A stretch of 64,000 nucleotides of DNA from Pampinifervens sp037481935 (lineage in GTDB: Bacteria; Aquificota; Aquificia; Aquificales; Aquificaceae): positions 1 to 64,000 of the forward strand of contig NZ_JBJXCT010000005.1 in assembly GCF_046159715.1 (NCBI RefSeq), read 5' to 3'. A program made the position numbers and the translations under genes. The notes below the pieces were generated by a model. The model did not search any database, had not been told where the DNA came from, and saw only the letters and a program-made list of their open reading frames with translations. Of this stretch, positions 1 through 7,487 are shown one piece after another (position 1 is the first letter of the stretch; each line of letters starts with the position of its first letter).

Positions 1-4
1 AATC

Positions 5-38
5 CTCCCTATGGGTTTTCCATGGGGAGCTTTTTTTT
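5..38 (+). terminator. Rho-independent terminator of a gene left of the window
   Basis: A 10-bp stem (5-14 paired with 20-29, one G-T wobble) with a five-base loop is followed by C and eight T residues (31-38). This is a textbook intrinsic terminator on the plus strand and would end transcription from a gene outside the window before lipA. Confidence 0.8.
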
Positions 39-112
39 ACCATAATTTCTTATAACTTGCAACTCGGGTTATTATAAGCCTTCTGGCAAGGTCTGCAGAT
101 ATTATATTTAGG

Positions 113-940
113 ATGAAGCCTACGCTGAACCTTTCCAGCACCCATCAGGTCAAAAAGCTTCTGAGAAGTCTAAAGCTCAACACGGTCTGTGAAGAATCAA
201 GATGCCCCAACATAGGAGAATGCTTTGGCTCTGGCACTGCAACCTTTATGATAATGGGGGATACATGCACACGCTCCTGCACCTTCTGCAACCTCCAGAG
301 GGGAAAACCTCTGCCCCCTGACCCACAGGAGCCATACCATCTTCTTCAGGCTGTAAGGGAGCTGGGGCTCAAGTATGTGGTTTTAACTTCACCCACCAGA
401 GATGACCTGTCAGATGGTGGCGCCTCGCATTTTTATAAATGTATAAGAATGCTCAAGGAAGGCATTCCTGATATAAGGGTGGAGGCTCTCGTGCCGGATT
501 TTAAGGGAAACATGAATTCTCTTGTGGCTGTCCTTTCTGCAAAACCCCATGTGCTTGCCCACAACGTAGAAACAGTCCCGAGACTGTATGAAAAGGTTAG
601 GACTGGCTCAAAGTATGAGAGAAGTTTGGAGATTCTGAAAAGGGCAAAGGAAATAGCCCCCCAAGTGCCGACCAAGTCAGCCCTTGTGCTTGGCTTTGGA
701 GAGGAGTGGGAGGAAATCATTCAGGTTATGAAAGACCTGTTCTCTGCAGGCTGTGAACTTCTTACCATAGGTCAGTATTATCAGCCATCAAGGAGCCACC
801 ACCCAGTCATAAAATACTACGCGGAGGAAGAATTCAGGGAGCTTGAGAAGATAGCATACAGCATGGGCTTTAAGAAGGTGGCGAGTGGTGCAAAGGTGAG
901 AAGCTCCTACAGGGCGTGGGAACTATCTCTGCTCCTCTAA
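113..940 (+). CDS. lipA: Lipoyl synthase LipA
   Basis: Radical-SAM enzyme that inserts two sulfur atoms into protein-bound octanoyl groups to make lipoate for 2-oxoacid dehydrogenases and the glycine cleavage H protein. The 275-residue protein shows both expected cysteine sets: the auxiliary cluster set C26, C31 and C37 (CEESRCPNIGEC) and the radical-SAM CxxxCxxC at C52, C56 and C59. It ends with the family's usual VRSSYRA region. It is preceded by a terminator at 5-38, so it starts its own transcript; a TATATT at 103-108 lies just upstream of the ATG. Its last 18 bases overlap the convergent hydrolase gene. A lipoate ligase-like gene lies at 42.6 kb and gcvT at 61.2 kb. Confidence 0.96.
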   Translation: MKPTLNLSSTHQVKKLLRSLKLNTVCEESRCPNIGECFGSGTATFMIMGDTCTRSCTFCNLQRGKPLPPDPQEPYHLLQAVRELGLKYVVLTSPTRDDLSDGGASHFYKCIRMLKEGIPDIRVEALVPDFKGNMNSLVAVLSAKPHVLAHNVETVPRLYEKVRTGSKYERSLEILKRAKEIAPQVPTKSALVLGFGEEWEEIIQVMKDLFSAGCELLTIGQYYQPSRSHHPVIKYYAEEEFRELEKIAYSMGFKKVASGAKVRSSYRAWELSLLL

Positions 941-1897
941 AATTTCTTTTTCTATTTCGAAGTAAACATAATAGGCGTTTACCGGGTTGACCTCAAAGAA
1001 AACAGAAAGTTGAGAATATTCCGGGTTTAGTCTTAGCATATCCTCGTTAGCCCTGTTTCTTACCTCCTCAACACTGTAACCTTCCTCGTATAACCTTCTT
1101 ACCACAGACCTTATATCCCTTATGTAATCCCTGGTCCACTCCACCTGTCTGACTATGTTCTCTCTGCCGTATAGAGGCTCGCCATGTCCTGGGAGAAGGA
1201 TCTCAGGTGAAAGCTCCTTTATTTTTTCAAGACAGAGAAGCCATGTGCGGGAGTTGCCAGAGCCCAGAAAGGGGACACGCCCTCCAAAAACAAGGTCGCC
1301 GGCAAAGAGTATTTTCCTCTTGGGCATCCAGACTACAAGGTCTCCATCCGTGTGAGCCCTGCACCAGTGATGTATTTCAAAAATTTCACCACCCATTTTT
1401 ATTGTCATGCTGCTGGAGGTGGTTATGTCCGGTCCTATAAGTTTTGTGCCTCTAAGAAGTCTTTCTCCAAGAATCTCAAGCCTTGCAGTATGCATTCTTT
1501 TGGAGGCATCATCCGCAAGATATTCATCAGACCAGGGATGGGCTATTATGACTGCCCCTGCCTCCTTTAAGGCTCGCACTCCATAAAAATGGTCCGTATG
1601 GTAGTGTGTGATAAGAGCGTATCTTACAGGAAGCTTTGTTTTTGTCCTTATGGTCTCCACCAGCTCTCTGCCAAGTGTGTATGTGCTTAAGGCATCTACT
1701 ACAAACACACCATCCCTTGTTATTACAAAGTAGGCGTTGGATATAAAACCTCTGTTCTGCCTGCTTACCTGTTCATAGGTTCCGAAGACTCCATATACAC
1801 CGGGGGCAAGCTCCCGTAGAGTCTCCCTAACATGCCGTGGATAGGAAAGGGAAAGGAGAGGAAGGGCAAGGAGTAGAAAGGCAATTAACCTATTCAC
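923..1897 (-). CDS. Periplasmic metallo-beta-lactamase-fold hydrolase (SoxH-like)
   Basis: Secreted zinc-dependent hydrolase of the metallo-beta-lactamase fold, substrate unknown. The 324-residue protein starts with a signal peptide (about 1-18) and carries the full metal set: HxHxDH at H98-H103, a histidine at H182 (AHTDGD), D201 in the FAGD motif and H238 in PGHGEP. It is the last gene of the sox transcription unit and overlaps the end of the DUF302 gene by 8 bases. Metallo-beta-lactamase proteins called SoxH occur at the edge of other sox clusters, so a role in handling sulfur intermediates is plausible but inferred. The 3' end overlaps convergent lipA by 18 bp. Confidence 0.85.
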   Translation of the reverse strand: MNRLIAFLLLALPLLSLSYPRHVRETLRELAPGVYGVFGTYEQVSRQNRGFISNAYFVITRDGVFVVDALSTYTLGRELVETIRTKTKLPVRYALITHYHTDHFYGVRALKEAGAVIIAHPWSDEYLADDASKRMHTARLEILGERLLRGTKLIGPDITTSSSMTIKMGGEIFEIHHWCRAHTDGDLVVWMPKRKILFAGDLVFGGRVPFLGSGNSRTWLLCLEKIKELSPEILLPGHGEPLYGRENIVRQVEWTRDYIRDIRSVVRRLYEEGYSVEEVRNRANEDMLRLNPEYSQLSVFFEVNPVNAYYVYFEIEKEILEEQR

Positions 1898-2765
1898 CCT
1901 TTGCCTCTTTGAGAGCCTGCTTTATGTCCTGGTCCGCCTTGCGGAATATTTCCGCATTTTCTCTGCTGAGGTGCCTTCCGTAGGTTTTCAGCAGGAAGGG
2001 TATGTTTATATAGCCCGTTACCACTTTGCCATCCTTTTCGTAGAGGTATACCCTGCAGGGAGCAAGGGTTCCAAACTGGGGTATGTCCTTTAGTATTGCC
2101 TCACCATAGCTCAGGTTGCAGGCAAGGAAGATGGAGAACTTTGGGCTCTGCTGTCTGATATCCATTATGTCCAGTATGTTCATGTTAACGCCGTCAAGGG
2201 CAGTCTTGTAAAGTGTCTTGAAGGTGTCAAAGTCAATGCCCTCAATTACATCCTCATGAACCAGGTTTTCCTTCATAGCAGGCACTTGAGGAATGGTAGG
2301 CCTGTTGGTGCTTATTGAAGCAAGTGCAGAATGAAGCCTGCGGTAGAGCTGGCTTATATTTCTTCTCTCGGAAAGAGTTAGATGGTTTCTGTAGCGGGTT
2401 AAGAAGACCTGATGGTTCACAACTGTGGCTTTTACCCTACCTTTCTCCTCGTATACTGCCACACTGCAGGGGACTATGTTGCTCAGGGCTGGGGCCTTTA
2501 AAAGAATGTCCCCCATGCCCTCAAACTCACATCCAAAGACAACATAGTAGTTTCTGAAGACTTCGTTTCCCCTTGCCCTTATGGCGTCGGATATGGTGAG
2601 GGTCCTGAGCACTTTCAGACCCTGAGCTTCCATACTCTTCCTTACCGACTCAACACCAGCCTTAAAATCCTTTTCCCTGAGGTTGTAAGTGATATACATA
2701 ACCCTGAGGGGGTCCATGGCAAAGGTAAAAAGTGGCAGGAGGAGAAGTAAAAAAAGCCTTAACAT
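1890..2765 (-). CDS. Exported protein with two DUF302 domains
   Basis: A 291-residue exported protein of unknown function. A signal peptide (about 1-17, ending TFA) is followed by two repeats of the DUF302 domain, about 20-145 and 165-285. Each repeat contains the family's hallmark cysteine-containing strand: FGCEFEG then PCSVAVYEE in the first, and LACNLSYGEAIL then PCRVYLYEKDG in the second. DUF302 proteins are often found beside sulfur or thiol metabolism genes. Here it sits 3 bases after soxB and overlaps the following hydrolase gene, so it is co-expressed with sox. It may bind a sulfur species or a metal through the paired cysteines; that is inference. Confidence 0.8.
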   Translation of the reverse strand: MLRLFLLLLLPLFTFAMDPLRVMYITYNLREKDFKAGVESVRKSMEAQGLKVLRTLTISDAIRARGNEVFRNYYVVFGCEFEGMGDILLKAPALSNIVPCSVAVYEEKGRVKATVVNHQVFLTRYRNHLTLSERRNISQLYRRLHSALASISTNRPTIPQVPAMKENLVHEDVIEGIDFDTFKTLYKTALDGVNMNILDIMDIRQQSPKFSIFLACNLSYGEAILKDIPQFGTLAPCRVYLYEKDGKVVTGYINIPFLLKTYGRHLSRENAEIFRKADQDIKQALKEAKGE

Positions 2766-2768
2766 GCC

Positions 2769-4511
2769 TTACCTCCAGTAGCAGTCTGTGTTGTAGGGGT
2801 GGTCAAGGACTTTTACATTGGGCCTTCTGTCCACTTCAATGTTCTTCTTCTTCCTTATGTAGTCTACAACTATGTCCCTTATGTTCTTCTTCTCTGGCTG
2901 GACTCCCATGGGAGGTGGGCCACCGTAGACTGCAACCACATACTCTTTGTCCATCTCTATGGGCTTGCCCTTAATCTTTACGTTCCTTATCCTTTCGCCC
3001 TGCTTTGCGTTAATTTTCAGCTCATATTCCACTCCGTATATCCTCGACATGTCTCCACCCTGCTGATACAGGGGGTTGGGGTTAAACACGTTGTCCGCCA
3101 CATCTTCCCAGAGCACAAGAAGGTCTCTACCCTTTCTTTTCATTATAAATACTTCTGGGTAGGTCATACCCAGCACATCGTAGACATGTTCCACCGTTAT
3201 CTTCTGACCGGGGAGGACAGTTGTCCCCCATCTGAAGCCTGGAGATGTGCCCACATCAAGGGACATAACCGCATCCACGCCGTGGTAGTAGTCTGCAAGA
3301 GCTTCGCCTATAAGCCTGTCCCATGTGCTGAAAACCGTATCTCTCTTATAGAGCAAGGTGTTGGCAGTTCCTATGACGGTGTTGAACTCCTTTTCATAAG
3401 AAGCATACCATTTTCTAACCAGCTCCTTTGCTCCCTTATCCTCCGGCACCACATCAGAAAGAACTGGTATGAGCTTGAGCCTGTAGCCATGAAGTTTACC
3501 ATTTCTCACATCAAGGTCCATCCTTCCCACAAACTTACCATGTGAACCGGGTGAGATTATAAGTGTATCTCCTACCTTAACTGGAGTGGGTGTTATATCG
3601 TGGGTATGGCCGGATATAACTATATCAATACCCTTTACGATTTTCATCAGGGCTATGTCAAGGGGAAGACCATCGTGGGAAAGCAGTATAACAAGGTCAA
3701 CCTTGTGTTTTTCCCTGAGCTCATTCACATACTTCTGAAGCTCGTCGGGCCTGACGCCAAAGCTCCAGCCCTCTGTGTATACCCTCGGGTTTGCAAGGGG
3801 TGTGAAGGGGAAGGAGCTTCCTATTATGCCAATCTTAACGCCACCCTTTTCCACCACATCGTAAGGGGGAAAGACAAGGTCTCCAAAGGGCTCTTCTGTT
3901 ATGTTGTAGGAGATAAACTTTGCCTTGAGCTTGTTTTTGACTATGTCAAGAAACTTTTCCTTTCCAACGGTCACATCCCAGTGGGCCACCATATAGTCAA
4001 AGCCCACATAGTTAAGCCAGTCAACCACGGCCATCCCATCAGTTTTGACCGCAATACCAGAGGTCGCCCATGTATCACCTCCATCAAGCACCAGACACCT
4101 GTCCTTGCCCCTTTCGTTAACTATGGTTTTTATAACTGTGGCAACTTGCGGTCCACCACCGGTCATGCCGTATAGCTTTGCCAGTCTTATAAAACTCACA
4201 CATGAACCCATGTAGGCTTCCACAGAACCCGGCTTTATGTTGTAGAACTTCAAAAAGTCCGTGCCAGCAAGATATCCGGGAGTCCCCTTAAGGGCTTCTG
4301 GAGCAAGCAGGTTCATAGGCTCGGCAAAATACATGGGCTTGAGGTGGCCATGAAAGTCAGATATGAAGACAAGTGTAAGATTTCCATATGGCTTGAACTC
4401 CATCAGCTTTTCAAAGCTCACAGGTCTTTTTGCAAAAGCTTCTGGGGAAAAAGCCAGTGCAGAAAGAGCTAAGGCGGAGTATCCAAGGAATTCCCTCCTA
4501 CTAAGGCTCAT
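2769..4511 (-). CDS. soxB: Thiosulfohydrolase SoxB
   Basis: Dimanganese periplasmic enzyme that hydrolyses the sulfonate from SoxY-bound cysteine S-thiosulfonate, releasing sulfate. The protein has a twin-arginine-type leader (SRREFLG, about 1-28), a metallophosphatase core with SDFHGHLKP near residue 51, GGDTW, SHDGLP and SGHTHD, then the 5'-nucleotidase C-terminal domain. I start it at the ATG at 4511, not at a TTG six bases upstream, because an AGGAGG (4519-4524) sits 7 bases before that ATG. A hairpin and TATAAT lie between soxX and this gene, so it may have its own promoter as well as read-through from soxX. Confidence 0.96.
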   Translation of the reverse strand: MSLSRREFLGYSALALSALAFSPEAFAKRPVSFEKLMEFKPYGNLTLVFISDFHGHLKPMYFAEPMNLLAPEALKGTPGYLAGTDFLKFYNIKPGSVEAYMGSCVSFIRLAKLYGMTGGGPQVATVIKTIVNERGKDRCLVLDGGDTWATSGIAVKTDGMAVVDWLNYVGFDYMVAHWDVTVGKEKFLDIVKNKLKAKFISYNITEEPFGDLVFPPYDVVEKGGVKIGIIGSSFPFTPLANPRVYTEGWSFGVRPDELQKYVNELREKHKVDLVILLSHDGLPLDIALMKIVKGIDIVISGHTHDITPTPVKVGDTLIISPGSHGKFVGRMDLDVRNGKLHGYRLKLIPVLSDVVPEDKGAKELVRKWYASYEKEFNTVIGTANTLLYKRDTVFSTWDRLIGEALADYYHGVDAVMSLDVGTSPGFRWGTTVLPGQKITVEHVYDVLGMTYPEVFIMKRKGRDLLVLWEDVADNVFNPNPLYQQGGDMSRIYGVEYELKINAKQGERIRNVKIKGKPIEMDKEYVVAVYGGPPPMGVQPEKKNIRDIVVDYIRKKKNIEVDRRPNVKVLDHPYNTDCYWR

Positions 4512-4536
4512 TATCAAACCTCCTTCTTCAGGAAAT

Positions 4537-4560
4537 ATTATACGGGGGCAGAGCCCCCTC
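4537..4560 (-). promoter_or_regulatory. Hairpin plus -10 box between soxX and soxB
   Basis: A perfect six-base-pair G/C stem (44-49 with 53-58 of the 4500s, three-base loop) directly precedes a TATAAT (4542-4537, minus strand). The box lies 25 bases before the soxB ATG, leaving room for a short leader with the AGGAGG. The hairpin lacks a following U tract, so it looks more like a transcript-end stabiliser or partial attenuator than a full terminator. Confidence 0.5.
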
Positions 4561-4565
4561 TGAAG

Positions 4566-5249
4566 TTACTTGTTAACCGGGGAGTCGGGGTGAAGCAAGA
4601 AGGTCACTATGTTCATAACATCTTCTGGTGATAGTGCGCCGTTGCGTCCAAACCTTGGCATAGAGGAACAGGGGAAGGCGGACCAGGAGTCATAGACTAT
4701 GTTGTAAACGATTTTCAGGTTCTGAATTGCTTCCGGACTGTTCATGTTCTCTTTGGTTATGTTCCACCTCTTACCATACTGATACAGGTTTGGACCCATG
4801 GTTCCACCGGGAACACCCTTCTCTATCAGGTGGCAGGCATAGCAGTTTCCACCTCTATCGGTAGGGCTATCAGAGAAACCATAGCTGGCAAACCTTCCAC
4901 CCCTGGGGTTGTCCACTATCTTCTTACCCTCTTTCCAGTCCCCCCAGAACAGACCCCACTGAGGATACCTTATCTCGTTCTGACTCACCTGTATAACCTT
5001 CTGTATTGCGGGACCTGGCATGGCTTCCCTACTTGGGTATTGTGAGCATATCTTCTGAGCTTCGTCCTGTTCCACTTTCCATGCAAACCTAGGGTCTGTG
5101 GAAAGTCCGGACTTAAGCACCTGAATCACTTCTTCCTGTTTGACTGCAGGCTGTTGCTGTTTCTGAGGCTGTGCCTTCCTCTGCTGAGCTTCAACCACCG
5201 CACCTGTCAAAAGAGCGGAAACACCTGCTATAAGAAGCGCTTTTTTCAT
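4566..5249 (-). CDS. soxX: Cytochrome c subunit SoxX
   Basis: Small subunit of the SoxAX cytochrome that couples thiosulfate to the SoxY cysteine. The 227-residue protein has a signal peptide (about 1-21), a Gln/Lys-rich linker (about 22-40), one c-type haem site CYACH (C136-H140) and a likely methionine ligand M197 in CSSMPRFG. A longer reading frame upstream is possible but would overlap soxA; the ATG at 5249 follows a good ribosome-binding site (GGGAGGT) and begins a proper signal peptide, so I use it. It starts only 5 bases after soxA ends, as expected for translationally coupled subunits. Confidence 0.94.
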   Translation of the reverse strand: MKKALLIAGVSALLTGAVVEAQQRKAQPQKQQQPAVKQEEVIQVLKSGLSTDPRFAWKVEQDEAQKICSQYPSREAMPGPAIQKVIQVSQNEIRYPQWGLFWGDWKEGKKIVDNPRGGRFASYGFSDSPTDRGGNCYACHLIEKGVPGGTMGPNLYQYGKRWNITKENMNSPEAIQNLKIVYNIVYDSWSAFPCSSMPRFGRNGALSPEDVMNIVTFLLHPDSPVNK

Positions 5250-5254
5250 CTCTA

Positions 5255-6094
5255 TTACCTCCCTATGCCTGGTGCTTTTATCTCTGTGCCGTTTGCTGTG
5301 CCGTAAAGGTATGTGGAGAGCGCCACCGCAAGGTCTGAATGGGGTATGAACTCGGGCCACCTCATCTGGCGGATGCATTCTGCATACCTGTAGTGCATGG
5401 TCATGGGAAGACCCCATCTCACGAGATATTTGGGGAATATGGAAACTGCCTGACCAGCCTCTCCAGGCCTGTCTGCACTCCAGAGCCTTGTGGCCCTTAT
5501 TCTCACCTCCTGCTTACCGGCATGACAGGTAGCACAGTTAAAGTCCCAGGGTCCAAGTCTTGCATAGTATACCTGCTTGCCTATATCATACATCTTTTTA
5601 ACCCTCGGGTCTTTGAGGTTAACGTTTATCTTCTGTCCATTGGACTCCATGGTTAGATACATGATTATGCCGTCATATTCACTCACGCAGTTACCCGTTT
5701 TGCCCCAGCACTGGCGAACAAACTTTAGAACCTGCTCCTGTGTCATACCTGCATGCTTCTGAAGACACCAGCCAACCCTCGTTTCAAGGTCCATAACCTT
5801 GCCAGCATCTGCAAAGTATCTGGGCAGCTGTGCAGCGGCTCCCTTAAAAACACCCGGACCCAGTCCAAGGTCGCATTTGTCAAGGTTATATTTCTTTATG
5901 GCATCCTTGCCTACTTCATACCATACCTCGCCTGGGTTTATGCCCTCTGCCAACATGCGGTTGAATTCCTGAACAAGTCTCATCTCTTCCTCTGGAGAGA
6001 GCTCTCCTTCAACTTGAGCAAAAGCCTTTGTAGACAAAAGGCCACCGGCGACAGCACCGGCGGTAAAAATCGCCAGAAGCAGCTTTTTTCTCAT
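5255..6094 (-). CDS. soxA: L-cysteine S-thiosulfotransferase SoxA (mono-haem type)
   Basis: Catalytic subunit of SoxAX, which oxidatively joins thiosulfate to the carrier cysteine on SoxY. The 279-residue protein has a signal peptide (about 1-26) and only one CxxCH haem site (C187, C190, H191). C240, in RYAECIRQMR, matches the persulfide cysteine that ligates the active haem. The amino-terminal domain has C74 and C110 but no CxxCH (CLQKH instead), so it resembles the one-haem SoxA of Starkeya where a disulfide replaces the first haem. The gene has a strong GGGAGGT site and lies between soxZ and soxX. Confidence 0.95.
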   Translation of the reverse strand: MRKKLLLAIFTAGAVAGGLLSTKAFAQVEGELSPEEEMRLVQEFNRMLAEGINPGEVWYEVGKDAIKKYNLDKCDLGLGPGVFKGAAAQLPRYFADAGKVMDLETRVGWCLQKHAGMTQEQVLKFVRQCWGKTGNCVSEYDGIIMYLTMESNGQKINVNLKDPRVKKMYDIGKQVYYARLGPWDFNCATCHAGKQEVRIRATRLWSADRPGEAGQAVSIFPKYLVRWGLPMTMHYRYAECIRQMRWPEFIPHSDLAVALSTYLYGTANGTEIKAPGIGR

Positions 6095-6107
6095 GTTATA
6101 ACCTCCC

Positions 6108-6434
6108 TTAAGAGACCTTTATGTCTGCGGTTCTTTCCCACTTCCCGCCCTTGTTATCTTCGTAGACTATCTTGACTACCCCGCTCTCATCCGCTTTTAG
6201 AGTCAGGGCTATAAAGGGATTGGCAGACACACCTGCACCCATGTTGATGGTGCTTACCAGCTTGTCGTTGAAGAGAAGGTCAAGCTTTGTAAGGGTATGG
6301 GGAGGAATCTCCTGACCTGTTTGTGGGTCTTTCCTTGGTGGGGACATGGGATGGGTTATCACCATCTGCACCCTTACGATTTCTCCCTTCTTTGCCTCCT
6401 TCGGCACACGCAGTATGCCCGCTCCTATTGCCAT
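6108..6434 (-). CDS. soxZ: Sulfur carrier complex subunit SoxZ
   Basis: Partner of SoxY; together they hold the sulfur cargo during thiosulfate oxidation. The 108-residue protein is a single immunoglobulin-like beta-sandwich with the family pattern KAKKGEIVRVQ-like N-terminal strand (KKGEIVRVQMVITHPM), a PRKDP segment and a conserved ANPFIAL region. It has no signal peptide, which is normal because it is exported bound to Tat-dependent SoxY. The ATG is preceded by AGGAGGT. It follows soxY by 44 bases and precedes soxA by 13. Confidence 0.95.
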   Translation of the reverse strand: MAIGAGILRVPKEAKKGEIVRVQMVITHPMSPPRKDPQTGQEIPPHTLTKLDLLFNDKLVSTINMGAGVSANPFIALTLKADESGVVKIVYEDNKGGKWERTADIKVS

Positions 6435-6478
6435 ATTGCACCTCCTGTATGGGATTTTGGTATTGAAAATCTAAGGGA

Positions 6479-6925
6479 TTATCCGCATCCGCCAGCGGTA
6501 ACCTTTACCTCCTTGGTTGCCATTACATAGGAGCCATCCTTCAGCTTGAGTATTGCTCTTACGTTGGAGGTCTCTCCCATCTTTATCCTGGTGGAGAAAA
6601 AGACCTGACCGTTCATGGGTGTAAAGGTCACGTCTGCTATCCATGGAACGGGGTTTTTGTCCACAAACACCCATAGCCTCTCAACCCTGTCCACAGGTAT
6701 GGTGGACTCAACGGTTATGGGCACATTGGCTCCAGACTCTGCTATGGTGGGAGCGGTCAGCTTGATATCCGCCACTTCCTTAATCTGGGCAAGTTTGACT
6801 CCCAGCCTCTTCTGAAGCTCCTCCTCCAGCTTTGGAGTAGAAGCAAAGGCTGGCTGAACTGCTGGGACCAAGGTCAGCCCCATGACTGCCACTGCTGACA
6901 GTGCAAGAAACTTTCTCCTGTCCAT
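6479..6925 (-). CDS. soxY: Thiosulfate-carrier protein SoxY
   Basis: Periplasmic protein whose C-terminal cysteine carries the substrate through the Sox cycle. The 148-residue protein has a twin-arginine leader (DRRKFL, about 1-28) and a mobile C-terminal arm ending in GGCG with the carrier cysteine at residue 147. Most SoxY proteins end GGCGG; here the final glycine is missing. The gene has an AAGGAGGT seven bases before its ATG and is the first core sox gene after soxW. Confidence 0.95.
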   Translation of the reverse strand: MDRRKFLALSAVAVMGLTLVPAVQPAFASTPKLEEELQKRLGVKLAQIKEVADIKLTAPTIAESGANVPITVESTIPVDRVERLWVFVDKNPVPWIADVTFTPMNGQVFFSTRIKMGETSNVRAILKLKDGSYVMATKEVKVTAGGCG

Positions 6926-6948
6926 AGTTTATACCTCCTTAGAAATTA

Positions 6949-7356
6949 TTAACATGCCTTTATATTGTGTCTTTTGCATATTCCCTGAATAAAATTCAGT
7001 ATATCACCCCTGGGCCTGTTTCCGAACAGAGCACCAAGAGTCTTATCCTGCTTGGGGTCATAGAAGACTATAGTAGGAACGCCGGGGGCTCCGAGCTTTC
7101 TCGCCCACCTGCTCCCCTCGTCGGAGGAGATGTTGAGGGATATTACAACAAAGTTTTCCAGTTTCTTCTGCACATCCTCCTGATTGAGGACAAACTCCTC
7201 CATCTGGGCACAGTAGGGACAATAGTTGCTGTAGAAATAGAAGGCAACAAGCTTATCCTGTTGCTGGGCATATTCAAGACCTTCCTTTGCCTTGTTAAAC
7301 CAGACCGCAAAGCTTGTAGATACCGCTAAAATCAAGCTTATTAGCACCTTCCACAT
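6949..7356 (-). CDS. Periplasmic thioredoxin SoxW-like
   Basis: Exported thioredoxin-fold protein (135 residues) with a short signal peptide (about 1-17) and the active-site motif CPYC (C46, C49), followed by the cis-proline strand PGVPTIVFYD. Such SoxW or DsbE-like proteins keep Sox carrier thiols or cytochrome c cysteines reduced. It is the first gene of the leftward sox cluster and ends 23 bases before soxY. A TATATT at 7373-7368 lies 11 bases before the ATG and is the best candidate for the promoter of the whole cluster. Assignment to SoxW rests on position; the fold itself is clear. Confidence 0.8.
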   Translation of the reverse strand: MWKVLISLILAVSTSFAVWFNKAKEGLEYAQQQDKLVAFYFYSNYCPYCAQMEEFVLNQEDVQKKLENFVVISLNISSDEGSRWARKLGAPGVPTIVFYDPKQDKTLGALFGNRPRGDILNFIQGICKRHNIKAC

Positions 7357-7472
7357 ACTATGTGTTTAATATAAGGGCTTTGAGAATGCTTAGCAATAGA
7401 AATTTTTTATGACAGGTATAAGCATGTCTTATATAAGAGGATAATTAAAACTGTAAAAGTCACTAACAGGCA

Positions 7473-7487
7473 TAAAATATAAGTCTT
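7473..7487 (+). promoter_or_regulatory. -10 box of lepA, predicted leaderless
   Basis: TAAAAT at 7473-7478 is followed by nine bases and the lepA ATG. No Shine-Dalgarno is visible in that gap, so transcription should start at or just before the start codon. Confidence 0.45.

Noticed and set aside
2799..4175. Two long frames (248 and 191 codons) opposite soxB
   Set aside because: They are antisense to a clear soxB, rich in His, Tyr and Cys, and lack start signals or family motifs.
5250..5417. N-terminal extension of soxX
   Set aside because: It would overlap soxA by 163 bases and hide the signal peptide; the ATG at 5249 has a good ribosome-binding site.
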